This document shows positions 14,726 to 23,292 of a stretch of DNA of 64,000 bases, piece after piece (positions within the stretch are counted from its first letter, which is position 1; the number at the start of each line of letters is the position of its first letter). The notes under the pieces were generated by a model. It was not told the DNA's origin. It searched no databases and worked only from the letters and a program-made list of their open reading frames with translations. This stretch comes from Treponema sp. (GTDB lineage: Bacteria > Spirochaetota > Spirochaetia > Treponematales > Treponemataceae). Position numbers and translations under genes: made by a program. The DNA lies in the NCBI GenBank assembly GCA_017449285.1, contig JAFSJX010000064.1:62001-126000 (forward strand), read 5' to 3'.

Positions 14726-16536
14726 AAAAATTATTTGTCTCTCTTTGCGGGTATCTTTTGTTCGCGTTTTGTGTCTGTTATGCGGTGTCGGGATGTATGG
14801 ATGTGCCGCCCGTGCTGGAAGGACAGCGGATTTCGTACCTGTTTTTCAGAGGAGTGTCTTTTTTTCTGCGGCTGTTGCCTGCTCTTTTTTGTAGTTCATT
14901 TATGGTTGCCCTTTCGATTTATTTTGGTCAGCATACAGGAAATGCGGGCGAACGTTTTTCTCCTGCGATTTTCCGTCACTTTAAGATGGTGATGATTACA
15001 TCGCTGGGGATGGCATTTTGCCTTGCGCTTTCTTCCGAAATCTTTTTGCCGGTCATTTATGCACGTCAGCAGTTGGCGGAAGAAGCCCCAAGTCTTTTGA
15101 GCGAATATCTGATAAGTGGACGCTATTGCTATGTGATTAAGAATTATTATCTTGCCCATGAATATGGTCGTCATGCGCTGAAACTTTCTCCGGGCAACAA
15201 AGATGCGCAGGCTCTTGTTGATGATTCGGAGCGAAGTTTGCACAGCATGAAGGCTCGTCAAAAGGTGGCGGAAGTGCAGGTGAATCCAGATTTGAGCTGG
15301 AACGAATTGCAGAACGAAACGGTCACTTCGCTTTTGGAAAAGGCGCAAAAGGCATACAATGCGGCGCGCTGGTTTGATGCTCATTATTATGCGGAACTTG
15401 CGCTTATCACTGGTGATGGAAAAGACATCAATCTGAATGATGCGAAACGGCTTTCCTCTGAGTCGTGGAACAGACTGAACGAATCTGCGCCCCTGACCGA
15501 TTATACTATGAAAAAAATCTTCGACAAAAAGAAAAAGGCGTATTCTTACTTAATCAGTGGCGACAATCTTGAAGCGTACTATGAATTCTTGGAGTTGTAC
15601 AACGAGGAAGGAATTTTTGTTGACCCTGACGTAAAAAATTATTATGAGATTGCGAAGGACAGGTTGACACGGGAAGCGTTCTTCATTGACGAAACGTTGC
15701 ACTTGCAATTGTTTGAGTTTGCGCAGAATGTGTATTTTACGATTCCCCATCCATCTGGCGGAAAAGATGTCGTGTTCATCAAGGGAATTACGAGTGTTTC
15801 TAATTCAGGCAGAAGAATTCAGTATCTCCGCGATTTTTCCCTGTATTCGTATTCGGCGGACGGACATTTCATCCGCTCACTCTCAACTCCCTACGCAAAA
15901 CTGGTCGCCGAGCCGATTTCATTGCTTGACGAAACAGAAGCATCTCTGGATGAGATAGCACCTTCTTCTAAAACTGTGCCATATATCATTCTCAAATCGG
16001 TATCGAGGGAGCCTCTCCGTGTGAAAAACGAGCCGACCTACAACTTTGCGGCGGATATTCCAGAGACAGACAGGGCAACGCCTTCTTATCTGTTTATGCC
16101 GATTCCTTTTGAAGATTTTAACTTGATTTGCGATGCGGCGGTCGGTCCGAAGAACATGAGCCTTCTTTCGCTCATAAAAATGGTTGGCAGGGCAAAAGAT
16201 TTCGGTTATTCCGATGAAGTGTTTGGCGCAACGCTGATTCGTAGGATGTCCTATCCGCTCCTTATGCTGGTTCTGTTCATTTTCTGCGCATCGTTTGCGT
16301 GGAATTACCGCATCAAAAAGCACCAGCTTTTCAAATTCTCATGGATTTTTATTCTGCCTGTCTGTACGATTGTTCTCTATGTGGCGGTTGAAATTCTTCT
16401 GTATGTGAGCGAGTTGCTCTGCTATGCGCTGGTCGGATTTTCGGGCTGGTTTTCGATTCTTTCCGCGATGCTGATTCACATAGTCATGCTGATTGCCGTT
16501 TCTGTCCTCTTTTTGGCGCGGAACTCTCACGTATGA
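14722..16536 (+). CDS. LptF/LptG-like permease with large TPR-like periplasmic insert
   Basis: 604 aa. The N-terminal hydrophobic helices include a segment like the LptF/G second and third helices: LLPALFCSSFMVALSIYFG, then an L-S-S-E-I-F-L-P-V-I-Y-A-R end resembling the family's NEWVLPxANR. Residues ~125-470 are soluble: first TPR-like helical pairs (KNYYLAHEYGRHALKLSPGN; KAYNAARWFDAHYYAELAL), then a beta-rich part. The C-terminus resembles the family's last block: a SLLSLIKMVGRAKDFG helix, RRMSYPLLMLVLF and two more helices. The protein is far longer than LptF/G (~360 aa) because of the insert. It lies between its smaller partner and a DjlA-like gene, with 4-nt overlaps on both sides. Confidence 0.6.
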   Translation: MKKLFVSLCGYLLFAFCVCYAVSGCMDVPPVLEGQRISYLFFRGVSFFLRLLPALFCSSFMVALSIYFGQHTGNAGERFSPAIFRHFKMVMITSLGMAFCLALSSEIFLPVIYARQQLAEEAPSLLSEYLISGRYCYVIKNYYLAHEYGRHALKLSPGNKDAQALVDDSERSLHSMKARQKVAEVQVNPDLSWNELQNETVTSLLEKAQKAYNAARWFDAHYYAELALITGDGKDINLNDAKRLSSESWNRLNESAPLTDYTMKKIFDKKKKAYSYLISGDNLEAYYEFLELYNEEGIFVDPDVKNYYEIAKDRLTREAFFIDETLHLQLFEFAQNVYFTIPHPSGGKDVVFIKGITSVSNSGRRIQYLRDFSLYSYSADGHFIRSLSTPYAKLVAEPISLLDETEASLDEIAPSSKTVPYIILKSVSREPLRVKNEPTYNFAADIPETDRATPSYLFMPIPFEDFNLICDAAVGPKNMSLLSLIKMVGRAKDFGYSDEVFGATLIRRMSYPLLMLVLFIFCASFAWNYRIKKHQLFKFSWIFILPVCTIVLYVAVEILLYVSELLCYALVGFSGWFSILSAMLIHIVMLIAVSVLFLARNSHV

Positions 16537-17312
16537 TTTTTAATGCGGATTTTTTGAGGGGCATTTTTCTGCGGATAAAAAAAGTCTGCTCATCTCACAT
16601 CATTCTGCTGGTCTGTGCTGTAATCGGTGTAATCGGCGGAATTTTTGGCTTGCTTGCGGGACTTGCCTGCGGAGCGTTCGTGGAATTGGTGGTGAACCGC
16701 ATTCGTGAGGAAAAAAAATTGAGGACCGCTGTTGCCGATGGTGTGCTTTCTGATGGCGCGGAAGAGCCGTTTTTGGGAGCGGCATACGTGTGTGCGCTGG
16801 GCGTGTACAGTCAGGGTGATGCCGAAACCGTTGCCATACAGGCGAAAAAAATCTTTGGCGGGCAGTTTTCCGCTGACTGGCAGACCTTGTGTCGTGCCGC
16901 GGGAAATCCTTCTGAAATCAACGGAGATTTTATTACGGAATGTCTTGCCTCTGTTATTTTGCGCAAAAGAAAATCGGCTGAATTGCCAGCAGACGAATTT
17001 CCGCTTAAAGCGATTTTTGGTTTTCTGCAGACAACTGAACTGCACTGGGATAAGACGATGCGCGGGGCAAAGCCTTCGGAATACCTTGCACGGCTTTTGA
17101 ACTACACCGTGGTTTCTGATGAGACGGCAGCGGCATACAAAATGCTGGAATTAGAAACAGATGCCTCTATTGATGAAGTAAAATCTGCTCACCGTCGCCT
17201 TGCCGCGCAATTTCACCCGGACAGCGCGGACGGCGATACGGAGCGGTTTCAACAGATTCAGGCGGCGTATGAATTATTGGTCAATCTCCACTCGTTCAAT
17301 TCTCGCGCCTAA
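16533..17312 (+). CDS. DjlA-like membrane-anchored J-domain protein
   Basis: 259 aa. One N-terminal transmembrane segment (~22-50, Gly/Ala/Leu-rich), a helical middle (~60-180) in the position of the TerB domain of DjlA, and a C-terminal J domain (~203-252) with the HPD motif in AAQFHPDSADG. Such proteins recruit DnaK to the membrane and stimulate its ATPase. It overlaps the preceding permease-like gene by 4 nt and the convergent murA by 39 nt. The TerB identification is by position and helix content only. Confidence 0.8.
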   Translation: MIFNADFLRGIFLRIKKVCSSHIILLVCAVIGVIGGIFGLLAGLACGAFVELVVNRIREEKKLRTAVADGVLSDGAEEPFLGAAYVCALGVYSQGDAETVAIQAKKIFGGQFSADWQTLCRAAGNPSEINGDFITECLASVILRKRKSAELPADEFPLKAIFGFLQTTELHWDKTMRGAKPSEYLARLLNYTVVSDETAAAYKMLELETDASIDEVKSAHRRLAAQFHPDSADGDTERFQQIQAAYELLVNLHSFNSRA

Positions 17313-18560
17313 GCCTTGCAATTTTTCCACGAGCATTTCGTAGCCGCGCTCAATTTGGTACACGTTGCTGATTCTGCTTTCACCGTGTGCGCAGAGAGCC
17401 GCAATCACCATCGCCATGCCCGCGCGGACATCGGGGGAAACAAGGTGGTCGCCGTGGAGCAGACTTGGGCCGCTTACGACGGCGCGGTGCGGGTCACAGA
17501 GCGTAATGCGTGCGCCCATGCTGATAAGTTTGTCCACGAAAAACATACGGCTTTCAAACATTTTCTCAAAAATCAGCACCGTGCCTTCTACTTGTGTTGC
17601 AACAACGACCATAATGCTCGTCAAATCCGGCGGGAATCCCGGCCATGGAGAATCGTCAATTTTGGGAATCATGCCGCCCAAATCGGTGTTCACTTTAAGT
17701 TCCTGACTGACGGGAACGGTCAGTCGGTCTTCTTCGATGCGCCAGTTGATGCCCAGTTTGCTGAACGCAACTTTGAGCGGGCGCATTTCCTGCGGACGAA
17801 TGCCCGTAATCGTGACCGAACCTTTTGTGGCGGCGGCAAGACCAATGTACGAGCCGATTTCCATAAAATCAGGACCAATCGCAAAATCCGTGCCGTGCAG
17901 TTTTTTTACGCCGTCAATGTGCAGAATGTTGCTTCCGATGCCGCTGATTTTTGCGCCCATTCCCACGAGCATATCGCACAAATCCTGTACATGCGGCTCG
18001 CTTGCTGCATTGTTGATAATCGTGTGACCTTCGGCAAGAACCGCTGCCATCACCGCGTTTTCAGTTGCCGTAACGGAAGTCTCATCAAGAAAAATGTCTG
18101 CGCCAACCAGTTTATTTGCGGTGAACGTAAATGGTCCGTCTACGCTGATTCGTGCGCCGAGTTCCTGTAATGCCAAAAAGTGCGTGTCTACGCGGCGGCG
18201 ACCGATAACGTCTCCTCCAGGCGGTGGCAAAATCGCTTTTCCCGTGCGGGCGACAAGCGGACCTGCGAACAAGATTGACGCGCGGATTTTTTTGCTCAAT
18301 GTGGCGGGAATGTCATTTGAGCGGATATGTGCCGCATCAATTTTCCATTCGTGGTCGCCAATTTTTTCTACGCCCGCGCCCAATGCCTGCAAAATCAAAA
18401 GCATAACGCCCGTATCCTCAATTTCGGGGATATTGCGCAGGATGACAGGTTCTTCGGTCAGAAGCGTGGCGGCAATACAGGGGAGCGCGGCATTTTTGTT
18501 TCCGCTTGCGGCGATTGTTCCTCGAATCGGAATACCGCCCTCAACTTTATATTCGTACAT
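17274..18560 (-). CDS. murA: UDP-N-acetylglucosamine 1-carboxyvinyltransferase MurA (Cys-to-Asp form)
   Basis: 428 aa. It transfers enolpyruvate from PEP to UDP-GlcNAc, the first committed step of peptidoglycan synthesis. The SGNKNAALP start (19-27), LPPPGGDVIGRRRVDTH loop (111-127), DCPTNRPLD-equivalent region and GGM-like C-terminal strands are clear. The PEP-reactive Cys of the usual GGCxIG loop is Asp117 (codon 18210-18212), the natural variant known in mycobacteria, chlamydiae and Borrelia that resists fosfomycin. AAGGA precedes ATG 18560. It lies 13 nt after pepT and is probably co-transcribed. Confidence 0.96.
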   Translation of the reverse strand: MYEYKVEGGIPIRGTIAASGNKNAALPCIAATLLTEEPVILRNIPEIEDTGVMLLILQALGAGVEKIGDHEWKIDAAHIRSNDIPATLSKKIRASILFAGPLVARTGKAILPPPGGDVIGRRRVDTHFLALQELGARISVDGPFTFTANKLVGADIFLDETSVTATENAVMAAVLAEGHTIINNAASEPHVQDLCDMLVGMGAKISGIGSNILHIDGVKKLHGTDFAIGPDFMEIGSYIGLAAATKGSVTITGIRPQEMRPLKVAFSKLGINWRIEEDRLTVPVSQELKVNTDLGGMIPKIDDSPWPGFPPDLTSIMVVVATQVEGTVLIFEKMFESRMFFVDKLISMGARITLCDPHRAVVSGPSLLHGDHLVSPDVRAGMAMVIAALCAHGESRISNVYQIERGYEMLVEKLQGLGARIERVEIDQ

Positions 18561-18573
18561 AGCAGTTCCTTTT

Positions 18574-19770
18574 TTATCGGATTCTACTATATTGTTCGGC
18601 AGAAATGCGGGCGAGGTTTATAAGGACTTCACAGGCGGCGCACATACCGTTCAGCGAACACCATTCATCGCGGGAGTGGAAGTTGTGTCCGCCGGTAAAA
18701 ATGTTCGGCGTGGGAATGCCCATTTCCGTAAGGCGCGAACCGTCCGTACCGCCGCGAATCGGGGTGAAAATCGGCTCAATCCCGGCGGCTTTGTAGGCGG
18801 CGACAAGATTTTCTACTATGCGTGGGTGTTTGTCCAGTTCCTCTTTCATGTTCAGGTATTGCTGGGTGTGAATCACTTCCGCCTTTCCGCCAAATGATGC
18901 GGCGGTGGTCTGCGCAAGTAAGTCAACGAAGGACTTTTTCTTTTCCATTTCCGTCTTTGAAAAATCACGCAGAAGCAGGATGACTTTTGCGCGTTCCATT
19001 GTTCCGTTGAGTGACATTGCCGCGTAAAATCCTTGATGTCCATCGGTGGTCTCTGGGGCTTGATGCCGCGGAAGATTTGCCACAAAAGATGAAGCTATGG
19101 ACACGGCATTTACCAGCGTTGCCCGTGCAGAACCTGTGTGCGTGGCTTTTCCTGTAAAAATAATTTCGCTTTTGTAGGCGTTAAAGCATTCGGTTTCCAG
19201 TTCGCCAGTTGCCCCGCCGTCTACGGTATATGCGCATTTTGAGGAAAGTAAATTGAGCGGAACGTTATCCATCCCGTGACCCGTTTCTTCATCGGGAGAG
19301 AAAATTACCTCAATCTTTCCGTGGGGAATCTCTTGGTGCGCGTGCAAAAATGAAATCGCGCTCATGATTGCCGTAACGCCCGCCTTGTCGTCCGCTCCGA
19401 GCAAAGTCGTTCCGTCACTGGTGATAATTGTGTCGCCATCTTCAGTTTGTTTTACCTGTGGGCAAACGTTTTTTCCGCTTACTTCGTCCACCGTATCAAG
19501 GTGGGCGAGCCAGCAAATCGGTGCGGCGGATTCTTTTCCGTTTGTGGCGGGCAAAAAGCCGTACACATAGCAATGATCGGTAATCTGTACATTCTGCGCG
19601 CCGTGTGATTTCAGTTCATCGGCAAGGAGCGTGGCAAAATCACGCTGACATTCGGTGGAAGGCTGTATTCCTTTGTCCGCCTGTTCGGTATCGCTGGTCG
19701 TCCAGATTTTGACGTAGCGCAAGAATCGCTCCAAAAGGGCGGCACATTCTGATTTCTGTAAAAAACTCAT
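18574..19770 (-). CDS. pepT: peptidase T (tripeptide aminopeptidase)
   Basis: 398 aa, M20B metallopeptidase that removes the N-terminal residue from tripeptides in the cytoplasm. The metal and catalytic motifs stand in order: HLDTVD (~88-93), LLGADDKAG (~121-129), PDEETGHG (~156-163), TVDGGATGE and a late NIFTGGHNFHSRDEW. Length is typical. It heads a two-gene transcript with murA and has a promoter (19777-19805) whose -10 ends 6 nt before ATG, with no ribosome-binding site. Confidence 0.96.
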   Translation of the reverse strand: MSFLQKSECAALLERFLRYVKIWTTSDTEQADKGIQPSTECQRDFATLLADELKSHGAQNVQITDHCYVYGFLPATNGKESAAPICWLAHLDTVDEVSGKNVCPQVKQTEDGDTIITSDGTTLLGADDKAGVTAIMSAISFLHAHQEIPHGKIEVIFSPDEETGHGMDNVPLNLLSSKCAYTVDGGATGELETECFNAYKSEIIFTGKATHTGSARATLVNAVSIASSFVANLPRHQAPETTDGHQGFYAAMSLNGTMERAKVILLLRDFSKTEMEKKKSFVDLLAQTTAASFGGKAEVIHTQQYLNMKEELDKHPRIVENLVAAYKAAGIEPIFTPIRGGTDGSRLTEMGIPTPNIFTGGHNFHSRDEWCSLNGMCAACEVLINLARISAEQYSRIR

Positions 19771-19776
19771 AGCATT

Positions 19777-19805
19777 AGAATATGCGATTTTTCGCGCTTG
19801 GACAA
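19777..19805 (-). promoter_or_regulatory. promoter for pepT-murA
   Basis: Minus strand: TTGTCC (19800-19805), a 17-nt spacer and TATTCT (19777-19782). Six nt separate the -10 from ATG 19770: predicted leaderless. Confidence 0.6.
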
Positions 19806-19842
19806 CAGATTTTTTGCCACAGTCAGCGCGAACGCATAATAA

Positions 19843-20958
19843 TCATTTGTTCATCAAAAGTTCGGAAAAGTATTGTGTTCCAACAGCGATGGCCTCGGGG
19901 TCTGCCTGAAATTCGGGGCTGTGAAGAGCATGGGTTTTACCTACCCCAAGCCAGACCATTATTCCTTTATACATACTCTGGTAGTGCGCAAAATCTTCTC
20001 CAACCATTGTCACTTCGGGGCGCACTGGCTTAAAATTAAGTTTTTGTGCCATCTGCCATGCATAATCAGCAAGTGTTTTGTCATTATTTGTTGCTGGTGG
20101 CCCTTTTGTTATGGAAACCTGTGCGGTTTCATCGTAAGCGCATGCTGTTTGTTCGACAATGTGGTGAATGCGCTTGGCGATAAAGTCGCGAAGAGCATTG
20201 TCCGTTGTGCGCACGGTGCCTTCTAAAAGTACATCCGATGGAATTATGTTCCAGCTTGACCCACCGGTAATGCGCGTAATGCTGACGACCGCCTGCCGAA
20301 AAGGACTGATGTTTCGCGCAACGATAGATTGCAACGCCGTAATGATTGCCGCACTCGCAACAATGGGGTCTCGTCCGTCTTGTGGCTGCGCTCCGTGTGC
20401 GCCTCTGCCTGTAATTTTTATAGACAGTATATCTACTGCTGCGGTAATAGCACCTTCTTTTATGCCAATTTCGCCGACTTCGAGGACGGGGCTGGTATGA
20501 AGTGAAAAAATTGCATCCGTTCCCTCAAGGACATGTGTGTTCAAAATCTCAAAAGCACCGTTTCCGGCTTCTTCTGCAGGCTGGAACACAAAAAGAACTT
20601 CGCCGCGGAGTTTGTTTCTATTGTGTTGCAGAATTCGGGCGGTTTCAATGGCGACCGTCGTATGGATGTCGTGACCACACGCATGCATAATGCCTGTATG
20701 TTTTGACCGATATGGCAATGCGTTTTTTTCTTCAATGGGGAGCGCGTCAATATCTGCTCGGAAGGCAATTTTTTTCCCTGCCTTTTCTCCTCGAACACGC
20801 GCAACCAATCCTGTCTTTAGGGGAAGCGGTAGAATTTCAATTTCCTCGGCTGATAGCACTTCCTTGATATAGTCAGTCGTTTTGAACTCTTGAAACGAGA
20901 GTTCTGGGTTTTCGTGTAAATGCTTAAATATTTCTATGGCCGGCAGGGTAGTATGCAT
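19843..20958 (-). CDS. M20D amidohydrolase (N-acyl-amino-acid / hippurate hydrolase type)
   Basis: 371 aa. Family motifs: HENPELSFQEFKT at the N-terminus, FRADIDALPIEE (~66-77), MHACGHDIHTT (~91-101), FQPAEEAGNGA (~127-137), a lid domain with HGAQPQDGRDP, and GEDFAHY near the end. Relatives cleave acyl groups from amino acids or auxin-like conjugates, using two divalent metals. The substrate cannot be told from sequence. It is divergent from the GHR-ABC-GNAT operon and has its own start-abutting promoter. Confidence 0.92.
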   Translation of the reverse strand: MHTTLPAIEIFKHLHENPELSFQEFKTTDYIKEVLSAEEIEILPLPLKTGLVARVRGEKAGKKIAFRADIDALPIEEKNALPYRSKHTGIMHACGHDIHTTVAIETARILQHNRNKLRGEVLFVFQPAEEAGNGAFEILNTHVLEGTDAIFSLHTSPVLEVGEIGIKEGAITAAVDILSIKITGRGAHGAQPQDGRDPIVASAAIITALQSIVARNISPFRQAVVSITRITGGSSWNIIPSDVLLEGTVRTTDNALRDFIAKRIHHIVEQTACAYDETAQVSITKGPPATNNDKTLADYAWQMAQKLNFKPVRPEVTMVGEDFAHYQSMYKGIMVWLGVGKTHALHSPEFQADPEAIAVGTQYFSELLMNK

Positions 20959-20963
20959 ACGAT

Positions 20964-20992
20964 ATAGTATGTGTTTTTTCCTATAAAATCAA
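20964..20992 (-). promoter_or_regulatory. promoter for the M20D gene
   Basis: Minus strand: TTGATT (20987-20992), a 17-nt spacer and TACTAT (20964-20969). The gap to ATG 20958 is 5 nt: predicted leaderless. Confidence 0.55.
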
Positions 20993-21020
20993 TGGAAATT
21001 ATAATATTTTTTAAAAAATA

Positions 21021-21049
21021 TTGACAAGGAAAAAAAAGATTGTTACATT
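21021..21049 (+). promoter_or_regulatory. promoter for the GHR-ABC-GNAT operon
   Basis: TTGACA (21021-21026), a 17-nt spacer and TACATT (21044-21049). Predicted start is near 21056, just ahead of the inverted repeat at 21058-21080. Confidence 0.65.
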
Positions 21050-21057
21050 TTAATTAT

Positions 21058-21080
21058 ATTCCTATCGGTTTAATAGGTAT
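21058..21080 (+). promoter_or_regulatory. candidate operator (inverted repeat at the transcription start)
   Basis: ATTCCTAT (21058-21065), 7 nt, ATAGGTAT (21073-21080): arms match at 7 of 8 positions. It lies directly downstream of the -10 box, where a repressor would block initiation. The binding protein is not encoded nearby. Confidence 0.5.
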
Positions 21081-21108
21081 AGATAAAAATAACCATCGGA
21101 GGTTTATT

Positions 21109-22332
21109 ATGGCAAGTTGTGATATTTCGTTGCACAAATCGCAGATTGCAGGTGGAAGTTATACGGACGAAGAGGCTGAAGAACACGCAAAGCAGGTTGG
21201 TGCAAAACCACGTCCAAAGGAAACTGTGGACGAGATTGATGAGACTGGAGCATTTATTCGCCAGCCAAATTCATTTATTAGGCCGTTTGGCGACAAAGAC
21301 GGTGATTTTAAGGCAGAGGCAAATCGCTACCGCATCTACTGGGCAAAGGGCTGCCATTGGTCAAACCGACCGGTGATTGTGCGCGACTTGCTCGGACTAA
21401 CCGACAAAATCAGCGACATTCTCTGTACGCAGACAGGTGAGTCGAATGTGTACGGTCACGGGTTTGCTGACCAGAAAGACCATAAAGACCCGGTAACTGG
21501 CGTGTATTTCTTGTCTGAATTTTACAAGAACGCAAATCCCGACTATCAGGGACGCGCCACTACGCCGACCTTGGTTGATGTGAAAGAAAAGAAGGCCGTG
21601 AACAACGACTATCACCGTCTGACTAACTACATTGAAGTGCAGTTCCGTCCGTTTCAGCCGAAAGACGCGCCAGATTTGTACCCGAAGCAATTTCGCAAGG
21701 AAATTGACGAATTTAACGACTGGCTGTTTCCGCATATTAACAACAGCCATTACCGTATGTCGTTCTGCCAGTCGCTCGGCGCGTATGAAGAAGCGTTTGC
21801 AGACTTCTACGAATCACTGGACAAACTGGAAAAGCGTCTGTCCGAAAACCGCTTTATTTTTGGCGACTATCTGACCGATGCGGATGTACGCTTGTTCTGT
21901 ACGCTAGTGCGTTGGGATATTTGGTACTACCGCAACGTTGGCCCGATTAAAAAGCGTATTCAGGATTATCCGAATTTGTGGGCATATACACGCGAACTGT
22001 ACAACATTCCAGCGTTCAAAAAGAACACCTATTTGCGCGACATTGCCCTGCGGAATTTGGGTACCAAGTGGGGTGGATTCCGTACTTTTGCAGCCCGCAT
22101 CGGACCGCAGATTGATTACGAAAAATTGTTTGCTGCGGACGATTCTCGCAAGCGGTTGAGCAAAACGCCGGATGAACTGTTCCTGCGTCATCCCGATGGA
22201 GAGACCTACGAGGATTATGCGAGCGAGATTTCAACGACGATTTGGAACAGCCCCAGCTGGGCAGACCGCAACCCGAAGAACGGAAAACTTTCTGTGGACG
22301 CGGCAATTAACCCGCTGAAAGGCAAACTGTAA
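21109..22332 (+). CDS. glutathionyl-hydroquinone reductase-like (Xi-class GST) protein
   Basis: 407 aa from ATG 21109, which has GGAGG 6-10 nt upstream. A thioredoxin-fold N-terminal half carries the catalytic Cys in KGCHWSNRP, where the family normally has CPWA, followed by GRATTPTLVD (cis-Pro loop) and a helical C-terminal half with FGDYLTDADVRLFCTLVRWD and a YPNLWAY helix. Xi-class enzymes (YqjG/PcpF/ECM4) reduce glutathionyl-hydroquinones, removing glutathione from conjugates. It is ~80 aa longer than most. First gene of an operon with a polar amino-acid importer and a GNAT enzyme, hinting at scavenging or detoxifying thiol conjugates. Confidence 0.88.
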   Translation: MASCDISLHKSQIAGGSYTDEEAEEHAKQVGAKPRPKETVDEIDETGAFIRQPNSFIRPFGDKDGDFKAEANRYRIYWAKGCHWSNRPVIVRDLLGLTDKISDILCTQTGESNVYGHGFADQKDHKDPVTGVYFLSEFYKNANPDYQGRATTPTLVDVKEKKAVNNDYHRLTNYIEVQFRPFQPKDAPDLYPKQFRKEIDEFNDWLFPHINNSHYRMSFCQSLGAYEEAFADFYESLDKLEKRLSENRFIFGDYLTDADVRLFCTLVRWDIWYYRNVGPIKKRIQDYPNLWAYTRELYNIPAFKKNTYLRDIALRNLGTKWGGFRTFAARIGPQIDYEKLFAADDSRKRLSKTPDELFLRHPDGETYEDYASEISTTIWNSPSWADRNPKNGKLSVDAAINPLKGKL

Positions 22333-22359
22333 TAAAAACACAAGCAGAGGAGGCTTGAT

Positions 22360-23220
22360 ATGAAAAAAACAACGGCTATTATTTTTGCATTGGCAGCATT
22401 GGTTCTTGCGACAACGTCATTTGTCGGTTGCAAGAAAAAGGACAACGCGGACGGAAAAATCGTGATTCGCGCGGCAACAAAGGGAACGGCAAAACCCTAC
22501 ATTCTTCGTGACGAAGAAAACAATCTGGACGGCTATGATATTGCCGTGTTCAGAGCCGTGTTTGACCGTCTGCCGCAATACAAGGTTGACCTGATTATTT
22601 CTGCGGACGCGCTGACTGGACTTTTGAGCGGACAGTATGATATTTCTGTGAACAACTGGTCTTACAACGACAAACGTGCGGAAAGTTATTACTACTCCTA
22701 TCCGTATGACACGATTATTTACGACTTTATTCAGCGCAAGGGCGACAAACCGCTGGTGTCGTTCAAGGACGCTGCTGACCGTGGTTACCGCTACGAAGGA
22801 CAGGCGGGAAACAATGCGACTAATGCCATTGAACGTTGGAACGAAAACCATCCAGACAATCAGATTAAACTGACCTACAGCGAGGCGGGTGGTGTCGTGT
22901 ACTATCAGCATATTCTGGACGGCGTTGCGGACTTCCACATCGATGACCATCCAATTGTGCTAGTGAATGTCGAGAATTTTGGACTAGATGACTTTATCTA
23001 TCCGAATATTCCTCAGGAAGCCGTGGTGCGCGATATTACCGATTCGCTCTACTCATTTTTCCTGTTTCCCAAGGACGAAAAAGGTGCTGCTCTTCGTGAG
23101 GACGTGAACAAGGCACTCAAAGAACTGCATGACGATGGTACGTTGCGTGAACTTTCGCTGAAATATTTCAAGCAGGATCAAGTTCCTCCGGCAGACAGGT
23201 ATGTAAAGCCGATTAACTAA
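22360..23220 (+). CDS. ABC importer substrate-binding lipoprotein (amino-acid type)
   Basis: 286 aa. The signal peptide ends in a lipobox, SFVGC (Cys24), so it should be lipidated. The mature part is a family-3 solute-binding protein: YILRDEENNLDGYDIAVFRAV, LSGQYDISVNNWSYNDKRAESYYYSYPY with the carboxylate-binding Arg in NDKRAE, and a late ELHDDGTLRELSLKYF. It captures a polar amino acid, possibly cystine or a thiol derivative (inferred from context). GAGGAGG precedes the ATG. Confidence 0.92.
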   Translation: MKKTTAIIFALAALVLATTSFVGCKKKDNADGKIVIRAATKGTAKPYILRDEENNLDGYDIAVFRAVFDRLPQYKVDLIISADALTGLLSGQYDISVNNWSYNDKRAESYYYSYPYDTIIYDFIQRKGDKPLVSFKDAADRGYRYEGQAGNNATNAIERWNENHPDNQIKLTYSEAGGVVYYQHILDGVADFHIDDHPIVLVNVENFGLDDFIYPNIPQEAVVRDITDSLYSFFLFPKDEKGAALREDVNKALKELHDDGTLRELSLKYFKQDQVPPADRYVKPIN

Positions 23221-23292
23221 CCGTTCTGTGCCGTGGGCTGCTTCGGGAACTCACGGCATAACCTGTTCGGCAATCAACAGGAAGGGAAAAAC

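Noticed and set aside
17316..18170. 284-codon plus-strand frame opposite murA
   Set aside because: It is a shadow of murA, with no start site and no family features.
20993..21108. Riboswitch (for example S-box or T-box) ahead of the thiol-type operon
   Set aside because: The leader is only ~53 nt and contains a short palindrome and a GGAGG site; it is too small and shows no conserved riboswitch core.
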